A stretch of DNA of 64,000 nucleotides from Telluria beijingensis (GCF_030770395.1 NZ_CP132480.1:1537335-1601334); one strand, 5' to 3'; positions 9,738 to 22,113 are shown, counted from the first letter of the stretch. Notes: generated from the sequence alone by a model not told the origin. Program-made: numbers and translations.

Positions 9738-9766
9738 AGTATGCCGTCGAGTAGACTGTATGTCAA
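9738..9766 (-). promoter_or_regulatory. Promoter of the MFS-GH94 operon
   Basis: On the minus strand a consensus -35 TTGACA is followed after 17 bp by CATACT as -10. The start would be near 9731, with the operator directly downstream. Confidence 0.62.
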
Positions 9767-9795
9767 ATACCGAATCGATACACCGAGGTGATCAA

Positions 9796-10278
9796 TTGCT
9801 ACGTTCCATGAATAAGCCATTTGCCGCCACCGCGTTGTCCACCTTGGGACTGGCCCTCGCGGCGATCGTGGTTTCCGGCTGCAGCGCCGACACGCGCGTG
9901 AGCAAGACAATCGGCAAGCTGATCGATGAGGGCGGGGCGAACTCGATCCGCCTGGCCGACGCCACGTCGTTCGACTGGGACCAGGTTTACCTGTTCGGCC
10001 CTTACGCAGCGCGACGGGACATCTGCGCGACGCTGCGCATCGGGGAACGGGAATGTGAGCGCCAGGTGCCTTTCGAGTCGCAGGACGATGACGAGATGTC
10101 GATTGCGTTCCTGGCCAAGGGCCGCCTGGTGCATTACGTGCGGCATTCGCGCGCGAACGGCGACTTCACGCCGGTGCCTGCGCAACAGCCGATCTCCCGC
10201 GACCGCGCGGTATTTCGCAAGCCGCGCGGCGGGGAAGCGGAGGCGGGCCTCGCGCGGGGCAAACTCGTCCTCGAGTAA
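9796..10278 (+). CDS. Putative lipoprotein of unknown function
   Basis: This 160-residue protein has a lipoprotein signal peptide ending in VSGC, with the acylated cysteine at residue 29. The mature part is charged, has a DWDQVYLFGPYAARRDICATL segment and a Lys/Arg-rich C-terminus, and I do not recognise a named family. The TTG start is chosen because GAGGTGATC, a nine-base match to the 16S anti-Shine-Dalgarno end, lies just before it. An ATG four codons further in (9808) is the alternative and does not change the lipobox. It is divergent from the MFS operon and converges on a chemoreceptor gene across a bidirectional terminator. Confidence 0.75.
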   Translation: MLRSMNKPFAATALSTLGLALAAIVVSGCSADTRVSKTIGKLIDEGGANSIRLADATSFDWDQVYLFGPYAARRDICATLRIGERECERQVPFESQDDDEMSIAFLAKGRLVHYVRHSRANGDFTPVPAQQPISRDRAVFRKPRGGEAEAGLARGKLVLE

Positions 10279-10293
10279 GCCGCGACAATGAAA

Positions 10294-10326
10294 AAGCCGC
10301 CGTGGCCCGACAGGCAACGGCGGCTT
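10294..10326. terminator. Bidirectional terminator between the lipoprotein and MCP genes
   Basis: A perfect 10-bp stem (AAGCCGCCGT with ACGGCGGCTT) encloses a 13-base loop. The A-run on its left gives a good U-tract for the minus-strand MCP transcript. The U-tract on the plus side is weak. Confidence 0.85.
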
Positions 10327-10346
10327 CGTTCAGGCCAGGCGACCGG

Positions 10347-12086
10347 TTAGAACTCTTCCCACTCCGCGTCGTTCACCTTGGCTGGCTTGGCGGCCGGCTT
10401 TGCAGCCGCTTTCGCCGCTGGCTTCGAGGCCGGCTTCGAGGCCGGCTTGGCCGCCGCCTTCGGCGCCGGCTTGGCCAGCGCCGGACGTGCCGGCGGACGC
10501 TTCACCTCGACCACCGGCGCCGCCGGGGTCACATGCCGCGCATCGAGCTTGAACACGTCGACCACTTGCGCCAGGCGCTGGGCCTGGTCCTGCAGGGCCG
10601 CGGTAGCGGCGGTCGCTTCTTCTACCAGCGCCGCATTCTGCTGGGTCGCATTGTCCATCTGTCCCATGGCCTGGTTGACCTGGTCGATGCCGGTGATCTG
10701 CTCCTGGCTGGCCGACGAGATTTCGCCCATGATGTCGGTCACGCGCTGGATCGAATCGACCACTTCGCGCATCGTCGCGCCGGTGTGGTCGACCAGTTTG
10801 GTGCCGGTATCGACCTTCTCGACCGAGTCGCCGATCAGCTGCTTGATTTCCTTGGCGGCGGCGGCCGAGCGCTGCGCCAGGGTACGCACTTCCGACGCGA
10901 CCACCGCGAAGCCGCGGCCTTGCTCGCCGGCGCGCGCCGCTTCCACCGCCGCGTTGAGCGCCAGGATATTGGTCTGGAAGGCGATGCCGTCGATGACCGC
11001 GATGATGTCGACGATCTTGCGCGACGACTCGTTGATCGAGCCCATGGTGGCGACCACCTGGTCGACCGCCTGGCCGGCCTGCGACGCCACGCTCGAGGCG
11101 GCGATCGCCAGCTGGTTGGCCTGGCGCGCATTGTCCGCGTTCTGGCGCACGGTGCCGGTCAGTTCTTCCATCGAGGCGGCGGTTTCTTCCAGCGCCGCGG
11201 CCTGTTGTTCGGTGCGGCTCGACAGGTCGAAACTGCCGGCCGCGATCTCGCTCGAGGCGCCGCTGATGGTCTGGGTGCCGCTGCGCACTTCGTCGACGAT
11301 CTTCGACAGCGAGGTATTCATATTGCCCAGCGCGCGCAGCAGGGCGCCGGTTTCGTCGGTAGCCTTGCTGTCGATCGCCACCGTCAGGTCGCCGCTCGCC
11401 ACCTGCTCGGCGGCGTGCACCGCCTGGCGCAGCGGGCGCGTGATCGAGCGGGTCAGCAGCCAGGCGAACACGCCGCCCAGCAGCAGGGCGCCGGCGGCCA
11501 GCGTGCCGATCACCCAGTTGCCGCGGGCGGCGGTGCTGGCGATCAGGTCGGCGCTGGTGGCGATGCGCTTGTGCTGCAGGTTCACCAGTTCCTTCACCTT
11601 GTCCTGGTAGGCCTTGGCCGCAGGGTTGAACTGCTGGTTCAGGATCTGTTCGGCCAGTTCGACGTCGCCCTCCGACTTGGCCTTGACCGCGCCGTCGCGC
11701 GCCTTGCTGTAGGCGGTGCGGTGCTCCATCACCGATTTGAACAGGGCGGTTTCGTCGTCGCCGCTGATCAGCGGTTCGATCTGCTTGACCAGGTCGGCCG
11801 ACAGCTTGCCGGTGGCGGCCGAATCTTCCTTGAAGAATTCGGTCAGCGACGGGTCACTGCTCTTGACGATGGCGGCGGTGCGGCGCACGGCGGCAAAGAT
11901 CTGGGTGTACCACTCGGCGATCATGCGCTCCTTCGCCAGCGGTTCCGCGAGGATCGACGACGTCTCGTGGGCGACCTGGTTCAGGCGCCAGACGCCAACG
12001 GTAGCGATAATGACGGTCATCAGGAGCGTCAGGGCGAAGCCGGCGGCCAGGCGCGTACCGATATTGAGTTTGATGAAATTACCCAT
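10347..12086 (-). CDS. Methyl-accepting chemotaxis protein with four-helix-bundle sensor and EWEEF tail
   Basis: This is a 579-residue transmembrane receptor of Tsr/Tar layout: TM1 at about residues 11-33, a periplasmic four-helix-bundle sensor (about 35-190), TM2 (about 191-213), HAMP, then the cytoplasmic signalling hairpin with the conserved tip [20 protein letters not shown]. After the signalling domain comes an Ala/Lys/Pro-rich tether ([13 protein letters not shown] pattern) and the last five residues are EWEEF. This resembles the NWETF-type pentapeptide that docks CheR and CheB, so the receptor is probably a high-abundance, methylation-assisting type. The ligand is unknown. No clear ribosome binding site precedes the ATG. 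Confidence 0.93.
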   Translation of the reverse strand: MGNFIKLNIGTRLAAGFALTLLMTVIIATVGVWRLNQVAHETSSILAEPLAKERMIAEWYTQIFAAVRRTAAIVKSSDPSLTEFFKEDSAATGKLSADLVKQIEPLISGDDETALFKSVMEHRTAYSKARDGAVKAKSEGDVELAEQILNQQFNPAAKAYQDKVKELVNLQHKRIATSADLIASTAARGNWVIGTLAAGALLLGGVFAWLLTRSITRPLRQAVHAAEQVASGDLTVAIDSKATDETGALLRALGNMNTSLSKIVDEVRSGTQTISGASSEIAAGSFDLSSRTEQQAAALEETAASMEELTGTVRQNADNARQANQLAIAASSVASQAGQAVDQVVATMGSINESSRKIVDIIAVIDGIAFQTNILALNAAVEAARAGEQGRGFAVVASEVRTLAQRSAAAAKEIKQLIGDSVEKVDTGTKLVDHTGATMREVVDSIQRVTDIMGEISSASQEQITGIDQVNQAMGQMDNATQQNAALVEEATAATAALQDQAQRLAQVVDVFKLDARHVTPAAPVVEVKRPPARPALAKPAPKAAAKPASKPASKPAAKAAAKPAAKPAKVNDAEWEEF

Positions 12087-12304
12087 GTTTTATGTAATCT
12101 AAGTAGGGGTGACCGCGTGGTTGGCGGCGTCTCGGAGGCATCTCTTGTACTGATGACACCAGAATTGTCTTTACATACATTGCCGGTAAAATAATGTGCG
12201 AACGCGGCGGTTACAATTATTGCCGAAGCGAAACCAAAATGCACTGAGAATAGTAGTTTTGTGAACGGGCAGCGACAGGCTCATCTGGAGTGTTGGCAGC
12301 CTGA

Positions 12305-16266
<3,962 letters not shown>

Positions 16267-16273
16267 TCTTCAA

Positions 16274-16332
16274 GGCCGGTGGATCGGCGATGGTGGGCTG
16301 TGCCGCCCATCGTCGGTCCACCGGTCGTTTTT
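16274..16332 (+). terminator. Intrinsic terminator after eno
   Basis: A long imperfect stem of about 25 bp, including G-U pairs, forms between GGCCGGTGG at the left and CCACCGGTC at the right. It is followed by TTTTT, a convincing Rho-independent terminator. Confidence 0.8.
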
Positions 16333-16347
16333 ATTCTTGGTTCCGTC

Positions 16348-16701
16348 ATGCGCCTGATCACGATCGCCCTTGCCGCCTTGCTCGTGCTGATCCAGTACCC
16401 ACTCTGGCTCGGCAAGGGTGGCTGGCTGTCCGTGGCCGACATGCAGGGCCAGGTCGAGGCCGTGCGCCTCAAGACCGAGCAGCTCACCGCGCGCAACGCC
16501 AAGCTCACTTCCGAGGTCGTGGACCTCAGGGACGGCACCGGCGCGGTCGAGGAGCGCGCGCGCTACGACCTGGGCATGATCAAGCAGAATGAAATCTTCG
16601 TGCAGGTGCTGCGCAAGGACGAGCAGCCGGTCGAGTCGATGACCGTGCCGCCGCCTCCACCGCCGCCGAAGAACGGCGCCGCGCCTGCGCCGACGCACTA
16701 G
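16348..16701 (+). CDS. ftsB: Cell division protein FtsB
   Basis: FtsB (117 aa) is a bitopic inner-membrane protein of the FtsQLB divisome complex. It has one N-terminal transmembrane helix ([20 protein letters not shown]), then the [15 protein letters not shown] segment, and a coiled coil (about residues 33-70) followed by the [16 protein letters not shown] block that is diagnostic of the family. The C-terminus is a poly-proline stretch (PPPPPPPK), longer than in E. coli. The ATG was chosen because the family's MRLITI-like N-terminus begins there. The location directly after eno is the standard FtsB position in proteobacteria. Confidence 0.95.
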   Translation: MRLITIALAALLVLIQYPLWLGKGGWLSVADMQGQVEAVRLKTEQLTARNAKLTSEVVDLRDGTGAVEERARYDLGMIKQNEIFVQVLRKDEQPVESMTVPPPPPPPKNGAAPAPTH

Positions 16702-16710
16702 TCGAATCTT

Positions 16711-16995
16711 ATGAGTGAACAGAATTCCCCGATCGATCCCGCCAGCCTCGATTCGCTCGATGCGATTGCGGACTGCCTGGCCGATGCCTTCGAAGATGGC
16801 GATGGCGCCGTGGTCGGTGCTGCCTTGAAAGCGGTGGCGCAGGCGCCGGGACTGGGTGCGCTGGCCGCCGCGGTCGGCGTGCCGCGCGAGCAGCTTGGCG
16901 CCGCCCTGGCGTCAGGCGAGTTCGACCTCGATCTCACGCTCGAGATCATGAAGGTGGTCGATTTGCATATGAGTGGTGGGCGTAGCGGCGATTGA
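16711..16995 (+). CDS. Small antitoxin-like protein (putative addiction-module antidote family, TIGR02684-like)
   Basis: This 94-residue acidic protein carries the pattern ADAFEDGDGAVVGAALKAVAQ then GLGALAAAVGVPREQLGAAL. It resembles the HigA-like addiction-module antidote family, in which a two-helix lead is followed by a Xre-type helix-turn-helix (LSRESLY-like, here VPREQLG). In such pairs the antitoxin neutralises a RelE/HigB-type toxin. No toxin gene is adjacent: ftsB lies nine bases upstream and a REP-pair hairpin downstream, so it is an orphan, perhaps used as a small DNA-binding protein. The family call is from pattern memory. Confidence 0.6.
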   Translation: MSEQNSPIDPASLDSLDAIADCLADAFEDGDGAVVGAALKAVAQAPGLGALAAAVGVPREQLGAALASGEFDLDLTLEIMKVVDLHMSGGRSGD

Positions 16996-17030
16996 GCCGC
17001 GGCAGGAGCATCACCACCGCCCTGAAACAA

Positions 17031-17136
17031 CGTCGTTCCCGCGAAGGCGGGAACCCAAGTTTCTTGGCGCACCGCTCACATCAAACGTAGTGGCAGTGCG
17101 TGCAAACTGGGGTTCCCGCCTGCGCGGGAACGACGT
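17031..17136. repeat. REP-pair hairpin element (REPIN-like), copy 1
   Basis: Two inverted copies of a REP-like unit face each other. The left arm starts CGTCGTTCCCGCG and runs into GGCGGGAACCCAAGT; the right arm is its near reverse complement, ending CGCGGGAACGACG. Each arm also folds on itself (TTCCCGC with GCGGGAA). A close relative lies at 31771-31874. Such elements are spread by RAYT transposases in trans and usually sit between genes, as here between the antitoxin-like gene and dps. Confidence 0.7.
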
Positions 17137-17198
17137 GCTGGCGTTAGCGATGCTAACGCACGACTCATGCGGCCCATGCAGGCCGCACAATCACATCA

Positions 17199-17714
17199 TC
17201 AGTTCTTCGAATCCGACGACGCCTCACCCTGGGTATGCCCCGCGCCTTGCTCCAGGAACGCGCGCAGCATCCACGCATTCTTCTCATGGATTTCCATGCG
17301 CGTCGCCAGCATGCCGGCGGTCGGCTGGTCGTCGGCGGCGTCGGCGATGCGGAAGGCCGCACGCGCGGTGCGGGCCACCGCTTCCTGGCCGGCGACCAGC
17401 TGGCGGATCATCTCTTGCGCGCCCGGCACGTTGGCTTCTTCCTTGATGGTCGACAGTTCGGCGTAGCGCTGGTAGGTGCCCGGTGCGAAGTGGCCCAGGG
17501 CGCGGATGCGCTCGGCGATGTCGTCCAGCGCGTTCCACAGCTCGGTGTACTGCTCCTGGAACATCACGTGCAGGGTCTGGAACATCGGACCGGTCACGTT
17601 CCAGTGGAAATTGTGGGTCTTCAGGTACAGCATATAGCTGTCGGCCAGCACGTGCGAGAGCGAGTCGACGATTTTTGCGCGGTCTTCGGTGCTGATGCCA
17701 ATATCGATATTCAT
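17199..17714 (-). CDS. dps: Dps-family DNA-binding ferritin-like protein
   Basis: This 171-residue ferritin-like subunit should assemble into a dodecamer that oxidises Fe(II) with hydrogen peroxide, stores iron and protects DNA. The dinuclear ferroxidase residues lie in YLKTHNFHWNVTGPMF and the following FQEQYTELWNALDDIAERIRALG helix, the Dps signature. GGAGG lies six bases before the chosen ATG; an in-frame upstream start has no ribosome site. The acidic, Ser-rich C-terminal tail (GEASSDSKN) lacks a Lys-rich DNA-binding patch. The 230-base region upstream contains the hslO terminators and otherwise no motif that I can assign. Confidence 0.95.
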   Translation of the reverse strand: MNIDIGISTEDRAKIVDSLSHVLADSYMLYLKTHNFHWNVTGPMFQTLHVMFQEQYTELWNALDDIAERIRALGHFAPGTYQRYAELSTIKEEANVPGAQEMIRQLVAGQEAVARTARAAFRIADAADDQPTAGMLATRMEIHEKNAWMLRAFLEQGAGHTQGEASSDSKN

Positions 17715-17879
17715 GTGCTTCCTCCGTAAGTTCAGTAAAACCAAGATGGTGATGCTGTCTGAAAATGCAACAGTGTCATAACAGCATCAGCTTATCATCC
17801 CGGACGAAACTCTGTAGTCCGCTAACCCGATTGGCAGAGGATGCCGACCAGGCGCAATGCACCGGCCGCAAAAAGAAAA

Positions 17880-17899
17880 GAGGGCGCCCAGGCGCCCTC
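17880..17899 (-). terminator. Intrinsic terminator of the hslO operon
   Basis: A perfect 9-bp stem (GAGGGCGCC with GGCGCCCTC, 2-base gap) is followed on the minus strand by a T-rich tract (complement of the run AAAAAGAAAA). It ends the gamma-carbonic anhydrase/hslO transcript. Confidence 0.88.
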
Positions 17900-17912
17900 A
17901 TCGGATACGGCA

Positions 17913-17933
17913 GCGCCGGCACATGGCCGGCGC
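17913..17933 (-). terminator. Second hairpin downstream of hslO
   Basis: A perfect 8-bp stem (GCGCCGGC with GCCGGCGC) with a 5-base loop lies between the hslO stop and the main terminator. Without its own U-tract it probably protects the 3' end. Confidence 0.5.
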
Positions 17934-17944
17934 AAACCATCAGC

Positions 17945-18913
17945 TCAATGCGTACTACCGCTCGGCGGCATCATCGTCTGCACCGGGCTGTCGCTGGCGA
18001 ACAGCTGCGCGCAGTCGACCTTGTCGAAGGCATAGTGCTTGCCGCAGAAATCGCAGTTGATGCCCAGTTCGCCCAGCTCGGCCAGCGCCGATTCGACTTC
18101 TTCCTGGCCCAGCATCTTGAGCATATTGCCGACCTTTTCGCGGTTGCAGCTGCAATGGAATTGCGGGTGCAGCGGGTCGAACACGCGGATGGTCTCTTCC
18201 CAGAACAGGCGGTGCAGCAGGGTCGAGATGTCGGTCGCCAGCAGCTCTTCGCGCTTGACGGTCTGGCCCAGCATGGCGGCGCGGTTCCAGGTCTCCAGGT
18301 CTTCGGCCTCGGTGGCCTGCTTGGTCTGGTCTTCCTTGCCGCTGTGGCGCGGCAGCTTTTGCAGCAGCAGGCCGCGCGCGACCCGGTCGTCGGCCGCCAG
18401 CCACAGGCGCGTGTCCATCTGCTCCGAGCGCAGCATGTAGTTCTCGATCACGGTCGCGATCTGGTCGCCGTCGAGCGGCACCACGCCCTGGTAGGGCTGC
18501 TGGCCCGGGACCTTGTCGGCCGGGTCGAGCGTGATCACGAAACGGCCCTTGCCGTTGACGTTGAACATGTCGGTCAGGCTGGCGTCGTCGGCGATCTCGA
18601 CGTCCGGCGCCAGCTTGGCGGTGGCGCGCATCTTCAGGTCGGCATCGCATTCGACCACCAGCAGGCGCACCGGGCCGTCGCCGTGGATCTGCATCACGAG
18701 CGCGCCGTTGAACTTGAGGTTGGCCGACAGCAGGGCGCCGGCCGCCACCATCTCGCCCAGCACCGCGCGCACCGCTTTCGGGTAGGCGTGGCGGGCCTGG
18801 ATTTCGCGCCAGGTGTCCGAGATCTCGACCAGCTCGCCGCGCACGGCCGCATTGTCGAAGATGAATTTTTGCAGGGTGTCCCTGCTGGTGGTGCCAGTAT
18901 CCGTAGTCGTCAT
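17945..18913 (-). CDS. hslO: Redox-regulated chaperone Hsp33
   Basis: Hsp33 (322 aa) is a cytosolic holdase switched on by oxidative unfolding. The C-terminal zinc switch is complete: C254 and C256 in HCSC, then C287 and C290 in CDFC, the CxC-X30-CxxC pattern. Under peroxide and heat, zinc loss and disulfide formation activate it. The N-terminal domain has NLKFNGALVMQIHGDGPVRLLVVEC, typical of the family. The protein is about 30 residues longer than E. coli Hsp33. It lies three bases after the gamma-carbonic anhydrase-like gene and is co-transcribed with it. Confidence 0.97.
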   Translation of the reverse strand: MTTTDTGTTSRDTLQKFIFDNAAVRGELVEISDTWREIQARHAYPKAVRAVLGEMVAAGALLSANLKFNGALVMQIHGDGPVRLLVVECDADLKMRATAKLAPDVEIADDASLTDMFNVNGKGRFVITLDPADKVPGQQPYQGVVPLDGDQIATVIENYMLRSEQMDTRLWLAADDRVARGLLLQKLPRHSGKEDQTKQATEAEDLETWNRAAMLGQTVKREELLATDISTLLHRLFWEETIRVFDPLHPQFHCSCNREKVGNMLKMLGQEEVESALAELGELGINCDFCGKHYAFDKVDCAQLFASDSPVQTMMPPSGSTH

Positions 18914-18916
18914 TCT

Positions 18917-19441
18917 TTATCCGATTTTCTTGAGCTGCGTCTTGAACAGCTGGCCGCGCGCCACATAGCTCGCGGCGCTGGCCTCGAGGCGCAGCAGGTC
19001 TTCTTGTGTCAGTGTCCGCACCACCTTCGCGGGCGAACCCAGGATCAGCGAGTGGTCGGGAAATTCCTTGCCTTCCGTGACCAGGGCGCCGGCGCCGACC
19101 AGGCAGCCCTTGCCGATTCGCGCGCCGTTGAGCACCACGGCCTGGATGCCGATCAGCGAGCCGTCACCCACCGTGCAGCCGTGCAGCATGGCCTGGTGGC
19201 CGATCGTCACGTTGCTGCCGATGTCGAGCGGGTAACCCATATCGGTGTGCATCACGGTGCCTTCCTGAACATTGCTGTTCGCGCCGATCGTGATGCGCTC
19301 GTTGTCGCCGCGCAGCGTGGCGCCGAACCATACCGAGGCATTCGCCTCGAGCGTCACCTTGCCCACCAGGGTGGCCGTGTCGGCGACGAACGCCGACGGG
19401 TCGATCTCGGGCGCATGCTCGCCCAACTGGTAAATCGCCAT
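18917..19441 (-). CDS. Gamma-carbonic anhydrase-family hexapeptide-repeat protein
   Basis: This 174-residue left-handed beta-helix protein is built from hexapeptide repeats (for example [40 protein letters not shown]). Three histidines in the gamma-carbonic anhydrase positions, H65, H82 and H87, could bind a catalytic metal between subunits of a trimer. Most bacterial members of this YrdA/PaaY-like group have weak or no measured anhydrase activity, so the reaction is uncertain. It is the first gene of a two-gene operon with hslO. Confidence 0.9.
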   Translation of the reverse strand: MAIYQLGEHAPEIDPSAFVADTATLVGKVTLEANASVWFGATLRGDNERITIGANSNVQEGTVMHTDMGYPLDIGSNVTIGHQAMLHGCTVGDGSLIGIQAVVLNGARIGKGCLVGAGALVTEGKEFPDHSLILGSPAKVVRTLTQEDLLRLEASAASYVARGQLFKTQLKKIG

Positions 19442-19604
19442 GGATGTGCTCGCAAAGGGTGGAAATGGCGCTATTTTACCGTTCCCGACGCCCGGCCATG
19501 CCGCCCTGGTATCTTCCGAAGACGGGCAGATGGGGCCGCGGCGGGCGAATTCAACCGCCCGCCTATATAATCTTTCGAACGACTGTACTTATTTCAGGGG
19601 CAGC

Positions 19605-20486
19605 ATGACACCTTCACGTTCCGAATTCCTCACACTGCGCGGCCTGCGCATGCACGTGCGCCACTGGGGCTCGCCCGACGCGCCCAAGCTGTTCATGCTG
19701 CACGGCTGGATGGACGTGTCGGCTTCGTTCCAGTTCATCGTCGATTGCCTGCAGGGCGACTGGCACGTGATCGCGCCCGACTGGCGCGGCTTCGGCCAGA
19801 GCGCGCGTTCGGGCGCCGACACGTACTGGTTCCCCGACTACGTGGCCGATCTCGACGCGCTGCTCGACCACCATGCGCCGGGAGAGGCGATCAACCTGCT
19901 CGGCCACAGCATGGGCGGCAATATCGCCGGCATCTATGCCGGCGTGCGGCCGCAGCGCATCGCGAAACTGGTCAACCTGGAAGGCTTTGGCCTGCCGACC
20001 ACGCATGCGAAGCAGTATCCGGGCCGCGTCGCCACATGGCTGGACGAGTTGCGCGAGCCGCCCGTCATGCGCGGCTATGCCAGCCTGGACGAGGTGGCGG
20101 CGCGCCTGCGCAAGACCAATCCGCGCCTGGCGCCCGAGCGCGCGGCCTTCCTGGCGGCGCATTGGGCCGAGCAGGACCGCGACGGCCAGTGGCAGATCCT
20201 GGGCGATCCGGCGCACAAGATGAGCTCGCCGCTGCTGTACCACGTCGACGAGATCATGGCCTGCTGGAGCGCCATCACGGCGCCGGTGTTGTGGGTCGAG
20301 GCGGCGGAGACCGATATGTGGCGCTGGATGGGGGCGAGGGACCAGGCACGCGCCGAAGTCGACCGCCGCATGACGTACCTGAAGAACGTGACGCCGCGCA
20401 TGGTGCCGGAGGCCGGCCACATGCTGCACCATGACCAGCCGGAACTGCTGGCGGCAATGGTCGAGGAATTCCTCGCCGCAGGCTAA
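19605..20486 (+). CDS. Alpha/beta-fold hydrolase
   Basis: This 293-residue cytoplasmic alpha/beta hydrolase has the nucleophile elbow LLGHSMGGN (S102), the oxyanion segment LHGWMD, and the catalytic histidine in AGHMLHHDQP (H272). The DWRGFGQSARS stretch is typical of the epoxide hydrolase/esterase-like group, so an ester or epoxide substrate is plausible but unknown. The start was placed at MTPSRSEF because AGGGG lies just upstream; a TATAAT box is at 19566-19571. It is divergent from the hslO operon. Confidence 0.88.
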   Translation: MTPSRSEFLTLRGLRMHVRHWGSPDAPKLFMLHGWMDVSASFQFIVDCLQGDWHVIAPDWRGFGQSARSGADTYWFPDYVADLDALLDHHAPGEAINLLGHSMGGNIAGIYAGVRPQRIAKLVNLEGFGLPTTHAKQYPGRVATWLDELREPPVMRGYASLDEVAARLRKTNPRLAPERAAFLAAHWAEQDRDGQWQILGDPAHKMSSPLLYHVDEIMACWSAITAPVLWVEAAETDMWRWMGARDQARAEVDRRMTYLKNVTPRMVPEAGHMLHHDQPELLAAMVEEFLAAG

Positions 20487-20527
20487 AGGATTGTCGTTGT
20501 ATCCACACCGCATCCACGTCAGATAAA

Positions 20528-20556
20528 TTGCCGGTAGGCAACTCGTGTGCTACAGT
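20528..20556 (+). promoter_or_regulatory. Promoter of the lipoprotein pair
   Basis: A -35 TTGCCG and a -10 TACAGT are separated by exactly 17 bp. The predicted start is about 50 bases before the first lipoprotein gene. Confidence 0.55.
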
Positions 20557-20611
20557 CGGTTCCCAAGCGTGCGCCCAGTCCGGCCGCACCATAGACCGAA
20601 CAGGAATGACG

Positions 20612-21304
20612 ATGGGTATTCGAGCCGCCGGCGCGCTCGCCGCCGGCCTGCTGCTCGCAGGTTGTGGCACTCCGTATAGCCCGGTCCCCGTGGCCACCAA
20701 CTTCCCCAGCACCCAGCAGCCGAAGGTGCAGGCCGCGGCCCACTGGGCCGTGATCGCGCGCCATATGGCCACCGAGATGGGGCCGACCCTGCGCACGGCG
20801 CCCAGCCGCTCGCTGTACGTGGAGCCGCTGCAATCGTCGGTCTTCGGCAAGGGCGTCAAGTCGCACCTGGTCACGGCCCTGGTCAACGACGGTTTCGTCG
20901 TCGTCAAGAATCCCGTGCCCGGCGCGCTTAAGATCGAGCTCGACACCCAGGTGGTCGCGTTCTCGGCCGACCGTCCGCAGTACCGCTACAACGGCTTGCC
21001 GACCGCGCTGGCCAGCGGCGCCTGGGTGCTGACCAGCATTCAGCACAGCCCGGAGTGGCTGCTCACGGCCGGCCTGTATGGCTACGACGCCCATCGCTGG
21101 TTCACCGCTCAGTTCGCGCCGGGCGCCACGCCGAAGACCGAGATGATCGTCACCGTGTCGGTGGCGGACGAGCAGCGCTACTACGCGCGCAATACCTCGG
21201 TGTACTACACCAGCGACGAGGACTTGGCGCTGTACGACGCCGCCCTGGCCGCCAGACTGGCGCCGGCGCCGGCATCGAAAACCTTCGCCGTCAAGGACCA
21301 TTGA
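20612..21304 (+). CDS. Putative outer-membrane lipoprotein of unknown function
   Basis: This 230-residue protein has a short lipoprotein signal with the lipobox LAGC (C18). The mature part alternates strands and helices; the segment SRSLYVEPLQSSVFGKGVKSHLVTALVNDGFVVV resembles the strand-helix-strand unit of FlgO/CsgG-type lipoproteins, but overall I do not recognise a named family. The second of two ATGs was chosen because AGGA is six bases before it and abuts the first. It is co-transcribed with the FlgO-like lipoprotein gene seven bases downstream, and the two probably act together at the envelope. Confidence 0.75.
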   Translation: MGIRAAGALAAGLLLAGCGTPYSPVPVATNFPSTQQPKVQAAAHWAVIARHMATEMGPTLRTAPSRSLYVEPLQSSVFGKGVKSHLVTALVNDGFVVVKNPVPGALKIELDTQVVAFSADRPQYRYNGLPTALASGAWVLTSIQHSPEWLLTAGLYGYDAHRWFTAQFAPGATPKTEMIVTVSVADEQRYYARNTSVYYTSDEDLALYDAALAARLAPAPASKTFAVKDH

Positions 21305-21311
21305 ACCCACC

Positions 21312-21851
21312 ATGCGCGCATTGAAACTCCCCGCCTGTGTCCTGGGCCTGGCGGTGCTGCTGGGCGGCTGCGCCCTCGAACCCGTCAATTACACCTCGGT
21401 GGCCGCGAACGATTTCGTCGCCGCCAACTACCGCGCCGCCGATGCCCTGCAGGCCCAGTTGCGGGGCAAGCTGCCCGGCGGCCAGCCCGTGATCATGGCG
21501 ACCCTGGTCAATATCGATGCGCTCGAGCACAGCTCGATGCTGGGCCGCGTGGTGTCGGAACAGATCGCCACCCGGCTGGCCCAGGGCGGCTTGCCGGTGC
21601 TGGAAATGAAGCTGCGCAACAGCGTCTACCTGAAGCGCAACCAGGGCGAACTGATGCTCACCCGCGAACTGGGCGAAGTGGCCGGCACGCACAATGCGCA
21701 GGCGGTCGTCGTAGGTTCGTATGCCGAGACACGCGACACCATCTTCATCAACGTCAAGGTGATCCAGCCGACGACCAACCTGGTGCTGGCGGGTCATGAC
21801 TACGTGCTGGCGAAGCAGGGCACGATCCGTTCGATGCTGGCGCCGGACTGA
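21312..21851 (+). CDS. FlgO-like lipoprotein
   Basis: This 179-residue lipoprotein (lipobox LGGC, C20) contains a FlgO-type domain: VIMATLVNIDALEHSSMLGRVVSEQIATRLAQGGLPVLEMKLR, then ELGEVAGTHNAQAVVVGSYAETRDTIFINVKVIQPTTNLVLAG. In Vibrio, FlgO is an outer-membrane protein needed for flagellar stability, but the same domain occurs in non-flagellar envelope proteins. No flagellar gene is present in this window, so a motility role is unproven. Its 3' end overlaps the tail of a possible minus-strand gene. Confidence 0.85.
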   Translation: MRALKLPACVLGLAVLLGGCALEPVNYTSVAANDFVAANYRAADALQAQLRGKLPGGQPVIMATLVNIDALEHSSMLGRVVSEQIATRLAQGGLPVLEMKLRNSVYLKRNQGELMLTRELGEVAGTHNAQAVVVGSYAETRDTIFINVKVIQPTTNLVLAGHDYVLAKQGTIRSMLAPD

Positions 21852-22113
21852 GCAGGGCCAGCCGGCGCACGATTTCCGGCAGCTGATTGCGTATCCAGCG
21901 CTGCTCGGCCTCGTCCAGCGGCCCGGGCGCCCGCGCTAGCGCGGCGAGCCGCGCCTCCACGTCGGGCTCGATCCGGACCCCGGCGGCGTCGAGCTCGCGC
22001 ACGAAGCGTTCTGCCACCGGCTTGACCGGCCCGCCGTGCGCGCGATAGCGCTGCAGCTCGCCCATCAGGACCAGGGCGAGGGCAGGCGGCTCGGCATCAG
22101 GTGGAGCTTGCAT
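21754..22113 (-). CDS. Hypothetical protein coupled to nitronate monooxygenase (uncertain)
   Basis: A 119-residue frame starts inside the last codons of the nitronate monooxygenase gene and reads through to overlap the FlgO-like gene by about 98 bases on the opposite strand. Residues 1-90 look protein-like (LALVLMGELQRYRAHGG, FVRELDAAGVRIEPDVEARLAALA, EAEQRWIRNQLPEIVRRLALL), while the overlapping tail is Ser/Pro-rich and less convincing. No family is recognised. Overlap with the gene above suggests translational coupling, but the frame could also be chance in GC-rich DNA. Confidence 0.45.
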   Translation of the reverse strand: MQAPPDAEPPALALVLMGELQRYRAHGGPVKPVAERFVRELDAAGVRIEPDVEARLAALARAPGPLDEAEQRWIRNQLPEIVRRLALLSPAPASNGSCPASPARSHDPPAPGWSSAGSP

